A stretch of DNA of 64,000 nucleotides from NCBI GenBank assembly GCA_903813345.2, contig CAIIXF020000003.1:26735248-26799247 (forward strand), given 5' to 3'. Of the stretch, positions 36,585-49,650 are shown piece after piece. A model generated the notes under the pieces. That model was not told the DNA's origin. It ran no database searches and saw only the letters and a program-made list of their open reading frames with translations. Source of the DNA: Owenia fusiformis (lineage: Eukaryota > Annelida > Polychaeta > Sabellida > Oweniidae). A program made the translations under genes and the position numbers. Position 1 is the first letter of the stretch. Each line of letters begins with the position of its first letter.

Positions 36585-37225
36585 CAGGGTGTCCCGAAAG
36601 TATGCCCCCCCCCCCCCCCTAGGCAGACATATTCCAGTGTCCTCATAGTATGTGTCATATATCATTTTAAAACTTATCCAAAGTTACATTGATTTGCCAA
36701 GTATCATGGTTTAACTCCCAAATGGGAAAAAGTTACATTTATTTTTAAAGTTAGTGTCTTGTCAAAATAAAGTTCAATTTTACACCACATTACTAGTCAA
36801 TGTGTCCCCCTTGGCCATGTTAACAGCAGCAATTATTTTCAGATATGACCTTAAAAGCCCTTCAAATAGGGGTGTGGAATTTTATAACCCTCTTAAAACC
36901 TGTTTAGGGACTTTAGAAGAGTTTCGTTAGAGTTTCTACCCTCACCGTTCTCTTTTTCCAACTCAATATCCCTCCGACCCGAAAAGAATTGCTGCTGTTA
37001 AGATGGCCCGGGAGGACACATTGACTAGTGATTTGAAAATTGAACTTAATTTTGACCAAACACTTAAATTTTGAAATGCCTGTAATTTTTTCACATATGA
37101 GAGTTGAACCATGATACTTGGTGAATCAATGTAACTTTGGATAAGCTTTAAAATGATATATGACACATACTATGACGACACTGGTATATGTCTGCCTAGG
37201 GGGGGCATACTTTCGGGACACCCTG
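36585..37225. mobile_element. Tc1/mariner-type MITE, copy 1
   Basis: Inverted ends CAGGGTGTCCCGAAAGTATG flanked by TA on both sides (36583-36584 and 37226-37227), the TA target of Tc1/mariner. The arms are long and inverted throughout (CCTAGGCAGACATAT, ATCATTTTAAAACTTATCC). Non-coding. Confidence 0.8.
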
Positions 37226-38786
37226 TATATTGTTTTAGAAAACACATCAAGCACTTGTTTTGTTCTTGGTATCATGTTTCCAGAATGAAATGAAACATCT
37301 TTCCGAACCTCATTGGAACAAAACGACATAAACACAACATGTTTAGGTCTCTCAATATTGTAATTGTACAAAGGAAATTTTGGTTGGTTTTAAAAAAGTA
37401 TCTTGTTAATGAAATAAAAGGTTTATCTTGATATTATCTATTTTGGGGGATTTTGTTTTAATTTTTGAATACTTTTTAAAAATCAACCCAAAATTCCTTT
37501 GTATAACTATAATATTGAGAGGTCTAAAAACATGTTTTAATGCTATTTTGTTCCAACAAGGTTCGGAAGGACATTTTATTTCATTCTCAAGAATTGGTAG
37601 AAAGGAGCAAAAACAATTGCACTAAAAACAAAAAATATTAACAAAAACAGTTACACGCCTTACCATCAACAAGGTACAGTCACGTGACCGTGACAAAATA
37701 TACCGTAGTACACTTTTGATGTACTTTGTCACCATTAACTGATTTTAAGCAAAGACTATATGATGTAGGTTTGATGCAGGTTTTCAAAAATAAATTTGAG
37801 GAATACATAAAGCATTTCATGTTTGATTTCGCGTGTATTCGATTTCAAAGACAATTATTTTTCTAATTACGTTAAAAGATCTTCGAGCAATGCTCGATTT
37901 TTTTCGTTGTAAGTCTACCCATACAATCGTTCGGTTGGAAAATGTTGTTTCTTACACATTTCCTTTGGTAATTTTCTCCACTGACGTCTCAGAGTGTCGA
38001 ATATTTTTATGAGAATGTGTTTCTCTAAACTACACAGTTTAAGATGGGTGAAGATTTAATAAATATTCATGCATTTGGTATAATTTAAAAAATCAGAAAT
38101 ATACGTTGTCAACTCACAGTGTATGTTGTCCCTGTAATTGAAATTCAACGAACATGCTCCTGTATCCCTACAGATAAACAGGTAAAAGTGATTTTTTCGT
38201 TGAATGCTATTTTATTTTATGAAAGTTTTAATATGGTGATTAATATGTGACCATGGCGTGTTATTTTCCGACCTCTTTGACCACTCTGCGTCGGTACGTT
38301 ACGTTATGTTTCGTTGCATGGAGAGATCTATACTAGCTAATCCAAGATGACTTTCAAAATTTATGCTACAGGGTGTCCCGAAAGTATGGGCCCCCTAGGC
38401 AGACATATACCAATGTCTCCATAGTATGTGTCATATATCATTTTGTCTCCTTAGCCGCCATGTTAACAGCAGCAATACTTTCCATATATGACCTTAACCA
38501 GGCTTCAAATAGGGATATGGCGTTTTGTTATCCTCATAAAACCCTTTTAAGGCACAAGAAGAGTTTCCAACTTTCCTTGGAGTATCTACCCTAAACGTCA
38601 TCTTTTTAAAACTCAATATCCATCCTATATTCGAGAATAGCATCAATATTTTCTGTCACATTCAGGTCAGGGCTGTTTCCAGGATACTGAAATCTTTTTG
38701 GCAAAACGCTAATTTTTAAAATGCCTGTTACTTTTTACCATTTGAACCATCATATGTAACTTTGGATAAGCTTAAAAATGATATAT

Positions 38787-41432
38787 GGGACAATTTACGA
38801 TAATTGATATTTCAAAAAATACAAAATTCGAAAATCAAAATATTCATATGGCGATGGTTTTTTCTTGAATTGCAGAGGAAACACATTATATTTTATAAAT
38901 TCGTAAGCGGCATCATTGGAATTGGTATTTCGAAACCTGAGCAATTTTCAAAGGAATAAAAAATTAACATATTCTCGTTAATCGTTCAATAAGTCTGGTT
39001 TAATTTCAAATAAGATATTATTTATCACATTTGTGCGTGTCAAACAAAAATAAACATGTTTCCTTGGATATTAGTATTGGATTGTGAAAATAAACATGTA
39101 AATAGAGTCAACCTTATCGTTTGAAATTATTAGCCGCAAATTATTTTGAACGACCCCTATGTCAAAAGCGATAACTTAAGAAATGGGCAAGATACGTTCA
39201 TACACTTTTACAATTACAGTTCTTCTCCGATGCACTCACTATAGGACAAAGTTTGATGCTTCATTTAATATGTTTTTTCCAACAAAAGGTGTCTAATAAT
39301 CATGAATTCTCAAATACATACCTGTTTTGGAGGATACATTTATATTAGACTCCATTGATCATTCCAAGAGTACCCCTTTTACTATGACATGGCCTACTTT
39401 ATAACATCATACATTATAAATAATGTCAAAAAGCAAAATATTTATTCATTTTCACTCTTTTATATACTTTAAGGTATTTTGATGTAATCTATTCCTTTCG
39501 CCTTGTTTAATTATATTTGTTAAGTCTTTCGATTTAAAAGTCTAATTTTGAAAGTGAATGGACCGGGTCCTATTATCACATGGTGTGTATCAAATTAAGC
39601 GTGACAGGTGAACACGCATCTAAAAGAGCATTTTCGAAATGTCCATCATGATTTTAAGTTACTGGGGTTATCTCTTTTTCCAAATAACACGCACATTTTT
39701 TTGAAGTCTTTCTTTATATTACTCAGGCCCTTAGCCAGGCTGTGTATGTGGGTGGGGGATTGGGGGCTCGTGCGATCGTGAACGATTTTCTTTCTATTTG
39801 ACCTTCAAGATTTGACCTTCGGTGACCTTTTCAAGGTCAAAAAAGGTCAAAAAGATATTTTCAACTTGCTTCAAATTGACCATTTTTTCAAATCATCTAC
39901 AAGTTATCAGAAGTTCAAATCTGACTTTAGATTTGATATTGGACCTTAATTGACCTTCTCAAGGTCAAAAAGGGTCAAAAAGGTATTTTTTAACTTGTTA
40001 CAAATTGACCAATTCTTTTTTCAAAATTATCTTGAAGTTCTCAAAAGTTCAAATCTGACTATAGTTATGACCTTCAATGACATTTTCAAGGTCAAAAAAA
40101 TATTTGACCTTCTCAAGGTAAAAAAGGTCTGTCATGGGAATATTTGATGTCTGGACAGGGGGATGGGTTCGAGCCCCCCCCCCCCCCCCCCTTTACAAAA
40201 ATCTGGTTACGGGCATATTGCTCATATTGCATGTGAAGTATTAAAGATTGCAATGGATGCAATCATTTTCATTGGAATCGATATAAAAGTATTATGGCAC
40301 TTACAACTTACAATGACTAAGATAACATTTATCATTTCGGGTAAAGGCCAAACATTCATTATAGGGAACGACAAACGGCATTCAAAATATAATATCATGA
40401 AAAAACACGCAGCGTGAACAATGAGGGAATAAGAAACATCATTCAAAGTTGTATGGTTATGTGTCGGTCATGGAAATAAAAAAGAAAGCACAGCATGTTG
40501 GATAGAAATGTAAAGCATCGCTATTCCCACAAAGTCTTAAGACTGTAAGATGATCATATGTGAAACTGAGAATGAAATATATTGTTTCTTGGTTTGGCAA
40601 AGACTCATTCGTTGCTGTAATTTAAATATAAGCATAAAAATACGAATACAACTAACTTTTGAAGGTACGTTTATATTTCACATAATTTTAAAGTCATTTT
40701 GTATCCTCCAACACATGCTTAATTAAGTTTTACAAAGACAATTCAAATAATTCAAAAATTAAATAATGATGATCTAAACACTTTTATTAAGTACTTTCAT
40801 TTCTCAAAATAATAATCTAAAAATATTTTTTCCCAAAGATGATATTTTAATGTTTGGAGAATACAAAATATTGGACAGCCTAATTTAGACAACTTGAATT
40901 CACGACAGAAATACCTACACTCAATTATATATCTCCATTGTCTGCAATCGAAGATATGTTATCAAAATGTACCTTCTGGCATAGCTTTCACCAAAATAAT
41001 GCATCAATAATGTATATTAATATGTCCGATGTGTTGGAGGATACAAATATTTGACAAATCGTATACATATAGTAAAACATACTAAATTATGTGACTAAGA
41101 CATATCAAACATCCCGCTTTCAAGAGTTAGTAGCACATACATTTTATTAACATGCTCAAAAATATCAACGCAATCGATACATTTTAGGTTAGGAAATCCG
41201 AGTTTATATTTGCCGAAAGAATAAAATATTTCTTAATTGTCAAAAATTCGATCATTAAAGTGATATTTAAAAAAAAGATAAGCAATGTTCCAAACAGGTA
41301 CCTTGTGGTAATGATTGCTTAAAGTCTGGTCAACAAAAAATAACACATTGCATGTCCATAAAATCAACATATATGTCGCAGTCTCTAGTACAACGCCAGA
41401 TTTTTAAAATATCAATTATCGTAAATTGTCCC
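38787..41432. mobile_element. GGGACAATTTACG element with ATAT target duplication
   Basis: Inverted ends GGGACAATTTACGATAATTGATATTT, 4-bp duplication ATAT (38783-38786 and 41433-41436). Removing the element and one ATAT restores exactly the GATATATGACACATAC sequence present in the intact MITE copy, which proves the boundaries. The body is non-coding. Confidence 0.8.
39723..40214. mobile_element. GGCCCTTAGCCAGG repeat, innermost insertion
   Basis: Ends GGCCCTTAGCCAGG and CTGGTTACGGGC are inverted. Flanks ATATTACTCA and ATATTGCTCA look like a slightly mutated target duplication. The middle has several copies of an AAGGTCAAAAAGGTATTTT / CTTCAAATTGACCA unit and a C-tract. Related ends occur near 14718 and 29970. 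Confidence 0.55.
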
Positions 41433-42745
41433 ATATGACACATACAACTATGGAGAAATTGGTATATGTCTGCCTAGGGGGGGGGAGAGGGGCATACTTT
41501 GGGAAACTCTGTATATCTGGAAAGTGCAGAAGTTCAAAAGCCAGGTTAGGGAACACAAAAAAGAATTAGTAACATTGAAATTTAATCATATCAATGACAA
41601 TTTTATGGATTAACGGACAAAATATTAGAGTAAATATATCTGATATGCCTATCATTATTATTACTTTATTATCAAATATGTTCCTTGTATTACAAGTACA
41701 TTATAGCATTCCATTCACTGTAAAATTAACTGTGAATTGAGATCTGTAAGGCCAATGTGACAACATACATTCGAGTTGACAACATACATTATCTATTTTT
41801 CGTAGTAGCATCCAAAGTAAAAAGCGGTTTTGCATTAACTCTGGATGTATATTTGTATACTTATCTTAAGTTGTGTTAGTCGTAGTTTGGCTGTTATTTG
41901 CATAGCAAAACAAAAATTAGAGAGAATTTTGCGAAATTCAGTCAGGATTTAGAGATCCCTGACGTACTGGGTAGATCTATAACAAGATATTGAAGTTGCT
42001 GAGGATCATTTGAAGTAGATATGCACATTTGCAACTTAATTACAAATCGAATGCAACAACTACCTGATGATGAACTGACACAATATTGATCAAATCAATG
42101 CTAGTTCTTGCCTCGCTTCCTCATTCTAGAAAATGGCGATTTAAAATGGCGGAAATGACATAGTACATCAAAAGTGTACTACGGTAGATTTTGTCACGGT
42201 CACGTGACTGTACCTTGTCGATGGTAAGGCGTGAGTTATATAAAATATTTCTAAATACTTTTCGCATTAAATTGTTGTCAATCAGTCAACATTACATAAA
42301 ATACCATGTTTTTTTACAAAATGTTTTCAATGATTGGTTTAAGAGAAAAACATTGTTGAATTCAGTTCTCCATATCTATACCACTCTTTGTAATTGTAAT
42401 CTGTCAGTGGTCCCTGACACTCCTGCTAGCTATTTCTAAACATTAATAAACAGTTCAAAAGATTCGAACCAATATTTCGATCATTTCTTGTGAGTTTTTG
42501 ATTTTTTCGTAAGGAAATAAGACCAAAATTCATGATTCAAAGGTTGAAGTGAGCAAAATGGCGCTGTATGAATTCGAATTTTGTATCACGACATGCCCAT
42601 TTATGGGACAGAATATCGATGTTGCACTCTGGGAGCCAATCCTCCTTGGACTAACCAAAAATCTCGCGCATGCGCGAACGAGATAGGGTAGAGTGATCAC
42701 ACCATGAGAAGAAAATATTTACCCAGGGATTATTGTCCATCAATG

Positions 42746-42893
42746 CTTGAGTCACATTTGTGCCAATTCATCGCCGGCGCCTGGCCGGTTGAGTATTTTG
42801 TTCAAAAGTGTATTCAGTAGTTTTGAACAAAATACTCAATCGGCCGGGCGCTGGTCGATAATTAATCGTGGCAAATGTGACGCAGGTACGTAA
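42746..42893. repeat. Near-perfect hairpin GCCGGCGCCTGGCCGGTTGAGTA
   Basis: About 65-bp arms around a 12-bp loop (TTTTGTTCAAAA ... TTTTGAACAAAA). A single arm of the same sequence lies at 29905-29970, so the unit is dispersed. Confidence 0.75.
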
Positions 42894-43170
42894 TAGGATA
42901 GTTTCTAAATAGCCGAAAAATCAATGAAATCTCGTGCTGCCATATTTTATTCAGCTTTTAACTTGGGCTAGAGCTTCATTCATTTACATGCTAAAATCTT
43001 GGAAAAGTGGCTTAATTTCATGATTTATCAAAATGTGTTTGTTGAATCTGTATAAAACTTGAATGATATACCACATGATGACCCTGTTTATGAACATGAT
43101 GTGATTAAACATGCAAATGTTGATTGATATACAAATAATCCACGGATTTAAAGAATTTTAGCATTGCATC

Positions 43171-44150
43171 TGTAACAACCGGGGGTCACACTCGCCTAGC
43201 CGTGACGTATAAAAAAAGTACAAGATGTTACAAATATACTGTGGTAGCGTATATGTGGCCTTGACTAGGGAGTGTGATGGTTGTTATGAATTTTAATCTG
43301 CTCTACTGACAACTAACAGTCACACTGATCTCAATAATAACATAAAATATGATTTGAATTAAAATATATATATTGCGTAATCAACTATAAGTATGAAGAA
43401 TATGTACAATGAGTTTTTACAATGAAGCTAAGGTCCTTCAGATGGTATACCAAACAAGATACTGAAAACAGTTTTCAATCTTATTACCAATCTGACCTTA
43501 TATAATACACACAACTACTTCATGTAGATGCTCAACAACACTAGTGCCACCTTTTGGCAAATATTCAAACTGATAAAAGTACACACATGGCAATGAATAT
43601 CTATCTTCAACTAAAACCTTGCAAAATTAGTATGCTACCCTAAGCTGCTAATATTCACAGAACAAAAGGAGACATAATTCTGAATATATATCTGACTGGA
43701 ATCAACGATAGCAACTAAGAAATGATGAAAGTTTGCAAAATTAGGTCACTTGACTTAGCCCTCTATTCCTGTTCAAAACTAACTTCCTTGCCCTATTTAA
43801 CTTGATCTATCTTATCCTAGGCCATTTACTGTTAACAGAATCATATCCTATCCTATCTTAGGACCTTAAGTCCTACATTTAAGACGATTCTAATCCGCAC
43901 GATATAAAATAGTTGCCAATCTAAATTCTCCACGTGCGCCTCCAAACGCTTTTATAAGACGTGCTCTGATTGGCTAATCTAAACTAGGCTGAAGTTTTTG
44001 GCACCAAATTCAAAAGTTATAAAAAGTTTAAATGACCTTTAAACCTTACAATAAATTGAAATAATAGAATTAACATTAACAGATATATATGATCATGAAA
44101 TAATTAAACTGGGCATGAAATATAAAAAGTAACAACCCAGGGTTGTTACA
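43171..44150 (+). mobile_element. Candidate solo LTR in the TMEM26 intron
   Basis: Begins TGTAACAACC and ends GGTTGTTACA (TG...CA with inverted tips), flanked by CATC on both sides (43167-43170 and 44151-44154). Length 980 bp, no coding region, which fits a Gypsy-type solo LTR. Orientation is not certain. The end lies about 260 bp before the TMEM26 exon acceptor. Confidence 0.55.
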
Positions 44151-44407
44151 CATCTATGTACATTTGGCCCAAGTTTTTTAAATTGTTATAGAAAAATATT
44201 CAAATTACATAACTGTGTAAATCAAAGCTATTAAAGGAGAAAACATTTCACTGAATTCAAATATGCCATTTAAAAGAAGGTAATGTAAGTCATTAGAGGT
44301 CTAATATGCAAGTCTCTTAAAATCTCACGAAAAACATTTAGCGAGATTTCAAAAGCTATATGGAAACTATACTATTACTGAATGTTCAATATCCTAATAT
44401 GTTATAG

Positions 44408-44578
<171 letters not shown>

Positions 44579-44863
44579 TAATTGTACTGAGAATGGATCA
44601 CTGATCGGTAGTATCTCATTCATTCAATATTTGGACACTCATTCATTGTTTATAGGTCCCCGTTGTAAAATTCACAGAAAACCGTTAAAACGAATTTCTT
44701 CCATTGGATTAGAATTACAAAAAAATGATCCCAAAACTACAAGATTCGCCAAATAAAATTACCCCTAGGAAAGGCTTCTATCACAAAAAGAAAGGGTATC
44801 CATATATTTTTCGAATATTCTTATTAAATTTTTTATTACAATATGTTTTGCTCGATGTTTTAG

Positions 44864-45645
44864 GGATGGCTGCGGACATTATGGAATTGTTTGAGACATT
44901 CCAAGAAGATGCCGTGAAATACAACAGACTACTTGTGATCGTTGTGCTCTCTTTGTGGACGGCGAGTCTTCTACAGTTCGCACTTGTAAAAACAGCCACC
45001 AAAAAACCGACGAAGCGAAATGGCAGGACGGATTTGTCTTTAGATGAAATGGCAGGTGCTCCTCTTCAGGAGATTTTCATGGAGAAAAATCAACCGAAGC
45101 GTACAAATTGTTTTGAGACTGAGATTTGGTCTATTTTATCCACTATTTACCTCCAAGACGGTCCCTTTCTTGTACTACGTCTTATTTTGATAATTCGTTA
45201 CCGGGTCCTTAGCTACATGAATTTCTTCTTCACGTGTAAAAATTCACTTATCATAGTCCTCCAGATTTACCGCATCATGGCCATATGTACGAACACTCCA
45301 GATTTGAATGACTCTACGGCCGAGAGTACTCCAAGAGCAAGACGGAGAAATTTCGTAACTGGAGCAAGTATGGGCTATTCAACTGATAGTGAAACGACAC
45401 CTTTTCGACCTGCAAAAGGCCCAAAAAGGCAGAAGAGCACAATGGACTTAACCTCTGATACCGATAACATACCGTTGAATCGACCCAAACGCAGAGATCC
45501 ACCGGAAGTGTTTGAATATGATAACTCACCAGCATCGAGAACCGCTATGACTTCACCAAAGGGTAGAAAATACATGTTAGATCAACATAAATCCAGTTTG
45601 GACAAAGAAATGGGTTCTAGAGCATACCATCCCACAATCCACTGA
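44864..45645 (+). CDS. TMEM26: TMEM26-like membrane protein, last exon
   Basis: Follows acceptor GATGTTTTAG. Joined in phase to the exon ending at 44555 it restores the family motif LLVFIGMAADI across the junction. It carries a membrane segment (LVIVVLSLWTASLLQFAL), the family hallmark LQDGPFLVLRLIL, a further hydrophobic segment (NSLIIVLQIYRIMAI), and a long polar, phosphorylatable tail to the stop at 45645. TMEM26 is a multi-pass plasma-membrane protein of poorly known function. The gene is convergent with the Reeler/anaphylatoxin-like gene; stops are 3.9 kb apart. Confidence 0.85.
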
Positions 45646-48600
45646 CTCAGACAATGGACTAAGATTCAAATGGAAAGTACCAAGTGCAAATGTAGATGAC
45701 CTAATTATCCAATCATATCATTATCCGAATCCAAATCAGATACATCTGAACATGTAAACAATTTGGATATACTTGTCTTGGCACGGAGTAGACTCTCGGG
45801 GATTGGTATGACGTCTATAATTGATTCGAAGTGCTATGGAAATCAAATAATTCAAACATCACGTGTTTAATGTAGACAAGATTTGAAACCAATCAAAAGT
45901 ATGACCTACATGTACAAAGCCTTTCAAAAGGTGCTGTATGAGTTTTACCCTGCGCATAGAGTCTAGTCATTAGGGAGTTAAGCTTGCATGAAATCAAAAC
46001 GCCAACCAATATGTATGACCAATCGCTCATACAATTGCATCGATTAAATAACTTACGTTCGCGTTTAGGTTGAAGCAAAGTTGAACGAATGCAAATGGTA
46101 TATGATTTGTAACCTAGAGCGACAATGAGCCCTGGGGTGATTTTGATAATAAGAGCACTATTTAGACAAACTTCAAGAAATAGATCTACATTAAATTCGA
46201 TATTACGTTCACACATATACATGTGTATGTGTGTGTGAGTTATTTAGGTGTTTGTCTCATATTTATCCAGGATTTTGACAATTTCGATTTTTCGATATTT
46301 ACGATATTTCTGAAGACGTTTGTTTAATCGAAAAAGTACATTTCAGGTTCGAAATTTTAGATTCTTCGGTTACATCAGTTCAGTCGAAAAATATTTCGAT
46401 TTTCTCGATATTTTCGATGAAATTAACTAAAACGAAAAATTGCATTTCAGTTTTCGATACTACATAGGTGCCCGTATAGATATCAAGGTCAATATTGACA
46501 TTTCGGCTTATCCACTCGAGATAAGCTAAAATTAAGTCAACAAACCCCTCTTTCGCTAACCCTAACGCCCGATAAGAGGCTTCCTGGCCCCCAATGTCCA
46601 CCCTATTTCCCTCCCCCACCACGCCCCTACCAAGGGTATAGTTAGGGGTGAAGTCTTCTCAGCCTAACCTAACCCCCCACCCCTAAACACTTTGGCGCGG
46701 GTCCCGTCTCTCTAGCGCTAACCTTTCGGGAGATAGAAATCTGGCTGTGGGCGCCGTTTTCTTTGATCTCGCCGACACCTCCGGCCCCCTCCCCGAAACA
46801 TAAACTGCCAGTTTTACCTTTAGCTCCTGGCAATATAACTGTATTGATAAATGACCATCATAATAAACCCCTTTTCTCAAAACATAAAGAACCATAATTA
46901 TTTTGGTTGTGTTTTGCATTTTTATCGAATCTTTCATGTTTACACGAATTTAATATTATATTCTTACAACATTTTCAATTATGTATCATTATTACATTCA
47001 TAATTTACTCATAATTTTTAATTTGTAAATACTATTTTGAAAATAGATAACGTACCTTGATGAATAACGAATAACAGTGAAAGTATTAAGAATATTTTGT
47101 GGGACTGCTTGCCTACGCAAAGTATATCCAGTGTTCCATTTAAGAATTAAAATCCGCATTTGATACGGTTTTGGCCAAAATGTCAGCAGGATCATAAGTG
47201 ATGAACATGTTATTAAATGATTGGTCTAGATTTTCAAGTATCCTGTCATTATACGTTCAAGACTACGACAAGACACTTTATGAGATAACGAGAAAGGAGA
47301 GCATTTCTAAAATTGTATATAAGCTATTCTTTAGATGAATTGTCGTGGAAAATGGGAATCAATTCGATTGCGTCTTGTATTAAATACATGATAGATAAGT
47401 AACGAAAAATGAAAGAAGAAACGCCAATATTGGAAGATTTGTTGTTTGAAGAGTGTTTCAAAATGAAAATAAAAGTAATCTTCACATGAAGAAGAGTGAA
47501 TATAAAGTAAGAGTGTATTTGGAAAATACAATGTACAGTGCCTAAATTGAAAATGTGGCTATGTTAAGAGGTGCTCGGATTACAACGGTGTTCAGATATA
47601 TAGGTTTTAATTGATTGTACGCGTTTAAAAGATTATGCAATATACTAATCTGTCCATGTTACATATCTTAATATTTTGTTTCGTTCATTTTCATCAGATT
47701 TAAGGAAATTTTGAAAAAAACAGTGTGCATGTGATCGAGTAAATGTGAAAATTGCACCAATTTAAAAAAGGCTTCACATATCACATTTTGATCAAATTTG
47801 GTAAGACTTAGTGTCTACAATTATAATGCCAAAGTAGAGGTCTTTAGGGTAAATGTATCCTGGTAGTAAATGGTTCCATGCATAGGAGCAACGATTTGAT
47901 GAGTGCTTATCTTCAGGACATATTAATTTCGTGATATCAATCTTCTGAAAATTGAGTATTTTACTTCATAATGTTACATAATTTAGTTGTATAAAATAAA
48001 TTATATTCAGTATTGGCATTTTGAAATATCTTTGTTGCCCTTTGGCCATTTGACAAAAACACACAAAAATTTAAAAATTGTATTTTTCAAAGAGCAATAA
48101 CAAAGAATGTCTAGGTGTCTATTTATTGAGTAAGTTAGTCATAATAAACAAAGATAGTTTGGGATCATTCTGGATCACAATTCTGATACTGCAAGATATA
48201 AACAAACTATAGACATTTCCTTCAAAATTTAGGGCCAATTAATTGCACGTGTCGGTATTTTGTCTACAATTGCCAAATGCGAACAATAAGATATTTTATA
48301 AAGATTATATTTGAAATTCAGGGTAATTGAACAAATCTAACAGCTATATTTAAGCTTCAATATTTTGTTTAACATTATATTTCATTGCTTTACTTTATAT
48401 ACATACATAGGCAGGACATTTTCATGACACATGTACACGATATAAATATTGATATATTGTTCATTTGTTATTGATTGTCTGTGATGGGAGCCTTTGCATA
48501 AAGTGCCATCTTTCATTGACTCTTTGGATGTCGCGGCATGACATATAAGTCAAGTACAAAAATAAAGCAAGCTACACTACGTTAAACTATTCCATAATTT

Positions 48601-49538
48601 TACAAATATATTATGTACAAAAACATGTTATTTACATATATTACAAAATATCTAAAGCAATGGGTCACATCCAAATTAGTCTTCAGCCAAGTTCATATTT
48701 TTGAATGTTTTGTTAATAAAACACTCAACTTGTTTTGGACGTATTTATCTTTTGAAGACATTCAGGTTGATTTTTATCAAGATTAATTTTGCTGGTGATG
48801 TTCTCAAACACCATTTTTCTATTTTCTTGGTGCGTTTTGCCAATTAATCACGAAATCAATTTCATTTACTATACCTCCACAAAAGTAACATAATCTTTCA
48901 TATTCAGGGTTAGCCTTGGTTCTCATATCTACCCAGCTCTATTTAGAGTCTATGAGAACTTCAATCTCAGTCGGGTAAAGGATTGCCTATGATTTTTTCT
49001 CTGGAGGAGTCACTATTGCACACTTTCAAAAGTAATCAGAACTGGATAAAATTGTAAATCACACTTCCATTTGATACACTTTTAGGTAAAACTTGTATGA
49101 ATACATATAGTCATCTTCGGCAATTTGTTCATACCAGTTAAAATTAAGATTAGAATCTTTTAAAGTGTTATAAACCTTACTTTTCAACGTATCGTCAAAA
49201 CCTAAACTCTGCATTTCGGTAGTCATATACATGTTATGTAGAAAGGATTTCCTTAGACAATAAGCCCAATCCAATATTAAATAATTGAATATCCAAACAT
49301 ATTCTTATGGGTAATGACCCAGCTTTTCATAAACTGCTAATGCATTTGGTGTTTTCACATCAAGAATGTTTTTAAAAGTAAAGGTGAATAGTTTCAAAGT
49401 ATGTAGTACCATTTTAATTTTGTAGATGGAGCATTGTATTGTATAATAAAACCTGTAAAGTGGAACACTATTTATCTTGGAGGTGTTCAACTCACACAGG
49501 TTTTACTTTATCTCAGATCGATAATGTCAGATATATTC
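45646..49538. other. Convergent intergenic region between TMEM26-like and Reeler/anaphylatoxin-like genes
   Basis: Presumably holds both 3' UTRs. 46260-46460 is a degenerate tandem repeat built on TTTCGATATTTTCGA. 46540-46800 is a GC-richer interspersed repeat (GCTAACCCTAACGCCCGATAAGAGG). No further gene recognised. Confidence 0.45.
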
Positions 49539-49650
49539 TTAATAATTCTCTTCACCCAGGTCATCCATGTCATACATGTCCTCATATGAGTAGTCATCTG
49601 TGGTTGTAGCTGTAGGCTTAGGGGTTGTAGGTGCCGTAGTTGTTGTTGTC
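49539..49650 (-). CDS. Exon 20: Thr-rich, acidic Tyr tail and stop
   Basis: Terminal exon: a TTTTTAPTTPKPTATTT run followed by DDYSYEDMYDMDDLGEENY and TAA at 49541-49539. Four Tyr lie among Asp/Glu residues, the usual context for tyrosine sulfation in secreted proteins (inference). Confidence 0.75.

Larger units (their letters stand above)
38369..41511. mobile_element. Tc1/mariner-type MITE, copy 2, split by a nested element
   Basis: The left end CAGGGTGTCCCGAAAGTATG follows TA (38367-38368). The right end is decayed (CATACTTTGGGAAACTCTG) before TA at 41512-41513. Body pieces match the MITE at 36585-37225. Confidence 0.7.
37654..42233. mobile_element. CAC...GTG element with 5-bp target duplication
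   Basis: Inverted ends CACGCCTTACCATC...GATGGTAAGGCGTG continue for about 80 bp (GGTACAGTCACGTGAC, GTAGTACACTTTTGATGTAC). AGTTA flanks both ends (37649-37653 and 42234-42238). 5-bp duplications and CAC ends are shared with Transib-type elements. No transposase seen. Confidence 0.75.
36439..42390. mobile_element. Foldback element 'AAAGGAGTGGTATCGAT', copy 3, split by nested insertions
   Basis: Left end AAAGGAGTGGTATCGATATGG, right end CCATATCTATACCACTCTTT. The host element survives in three pieces: 36439-36584, 37226-37653 and 42239-42390, which together match the copy at 886-1623. Confidence 0.75.

Noticed and set aside
46555-46580. CTAACCCTAACG as telomeric repeat
   Set aside because: Only two partial units within a GC-richer interspersed repeat; no array.
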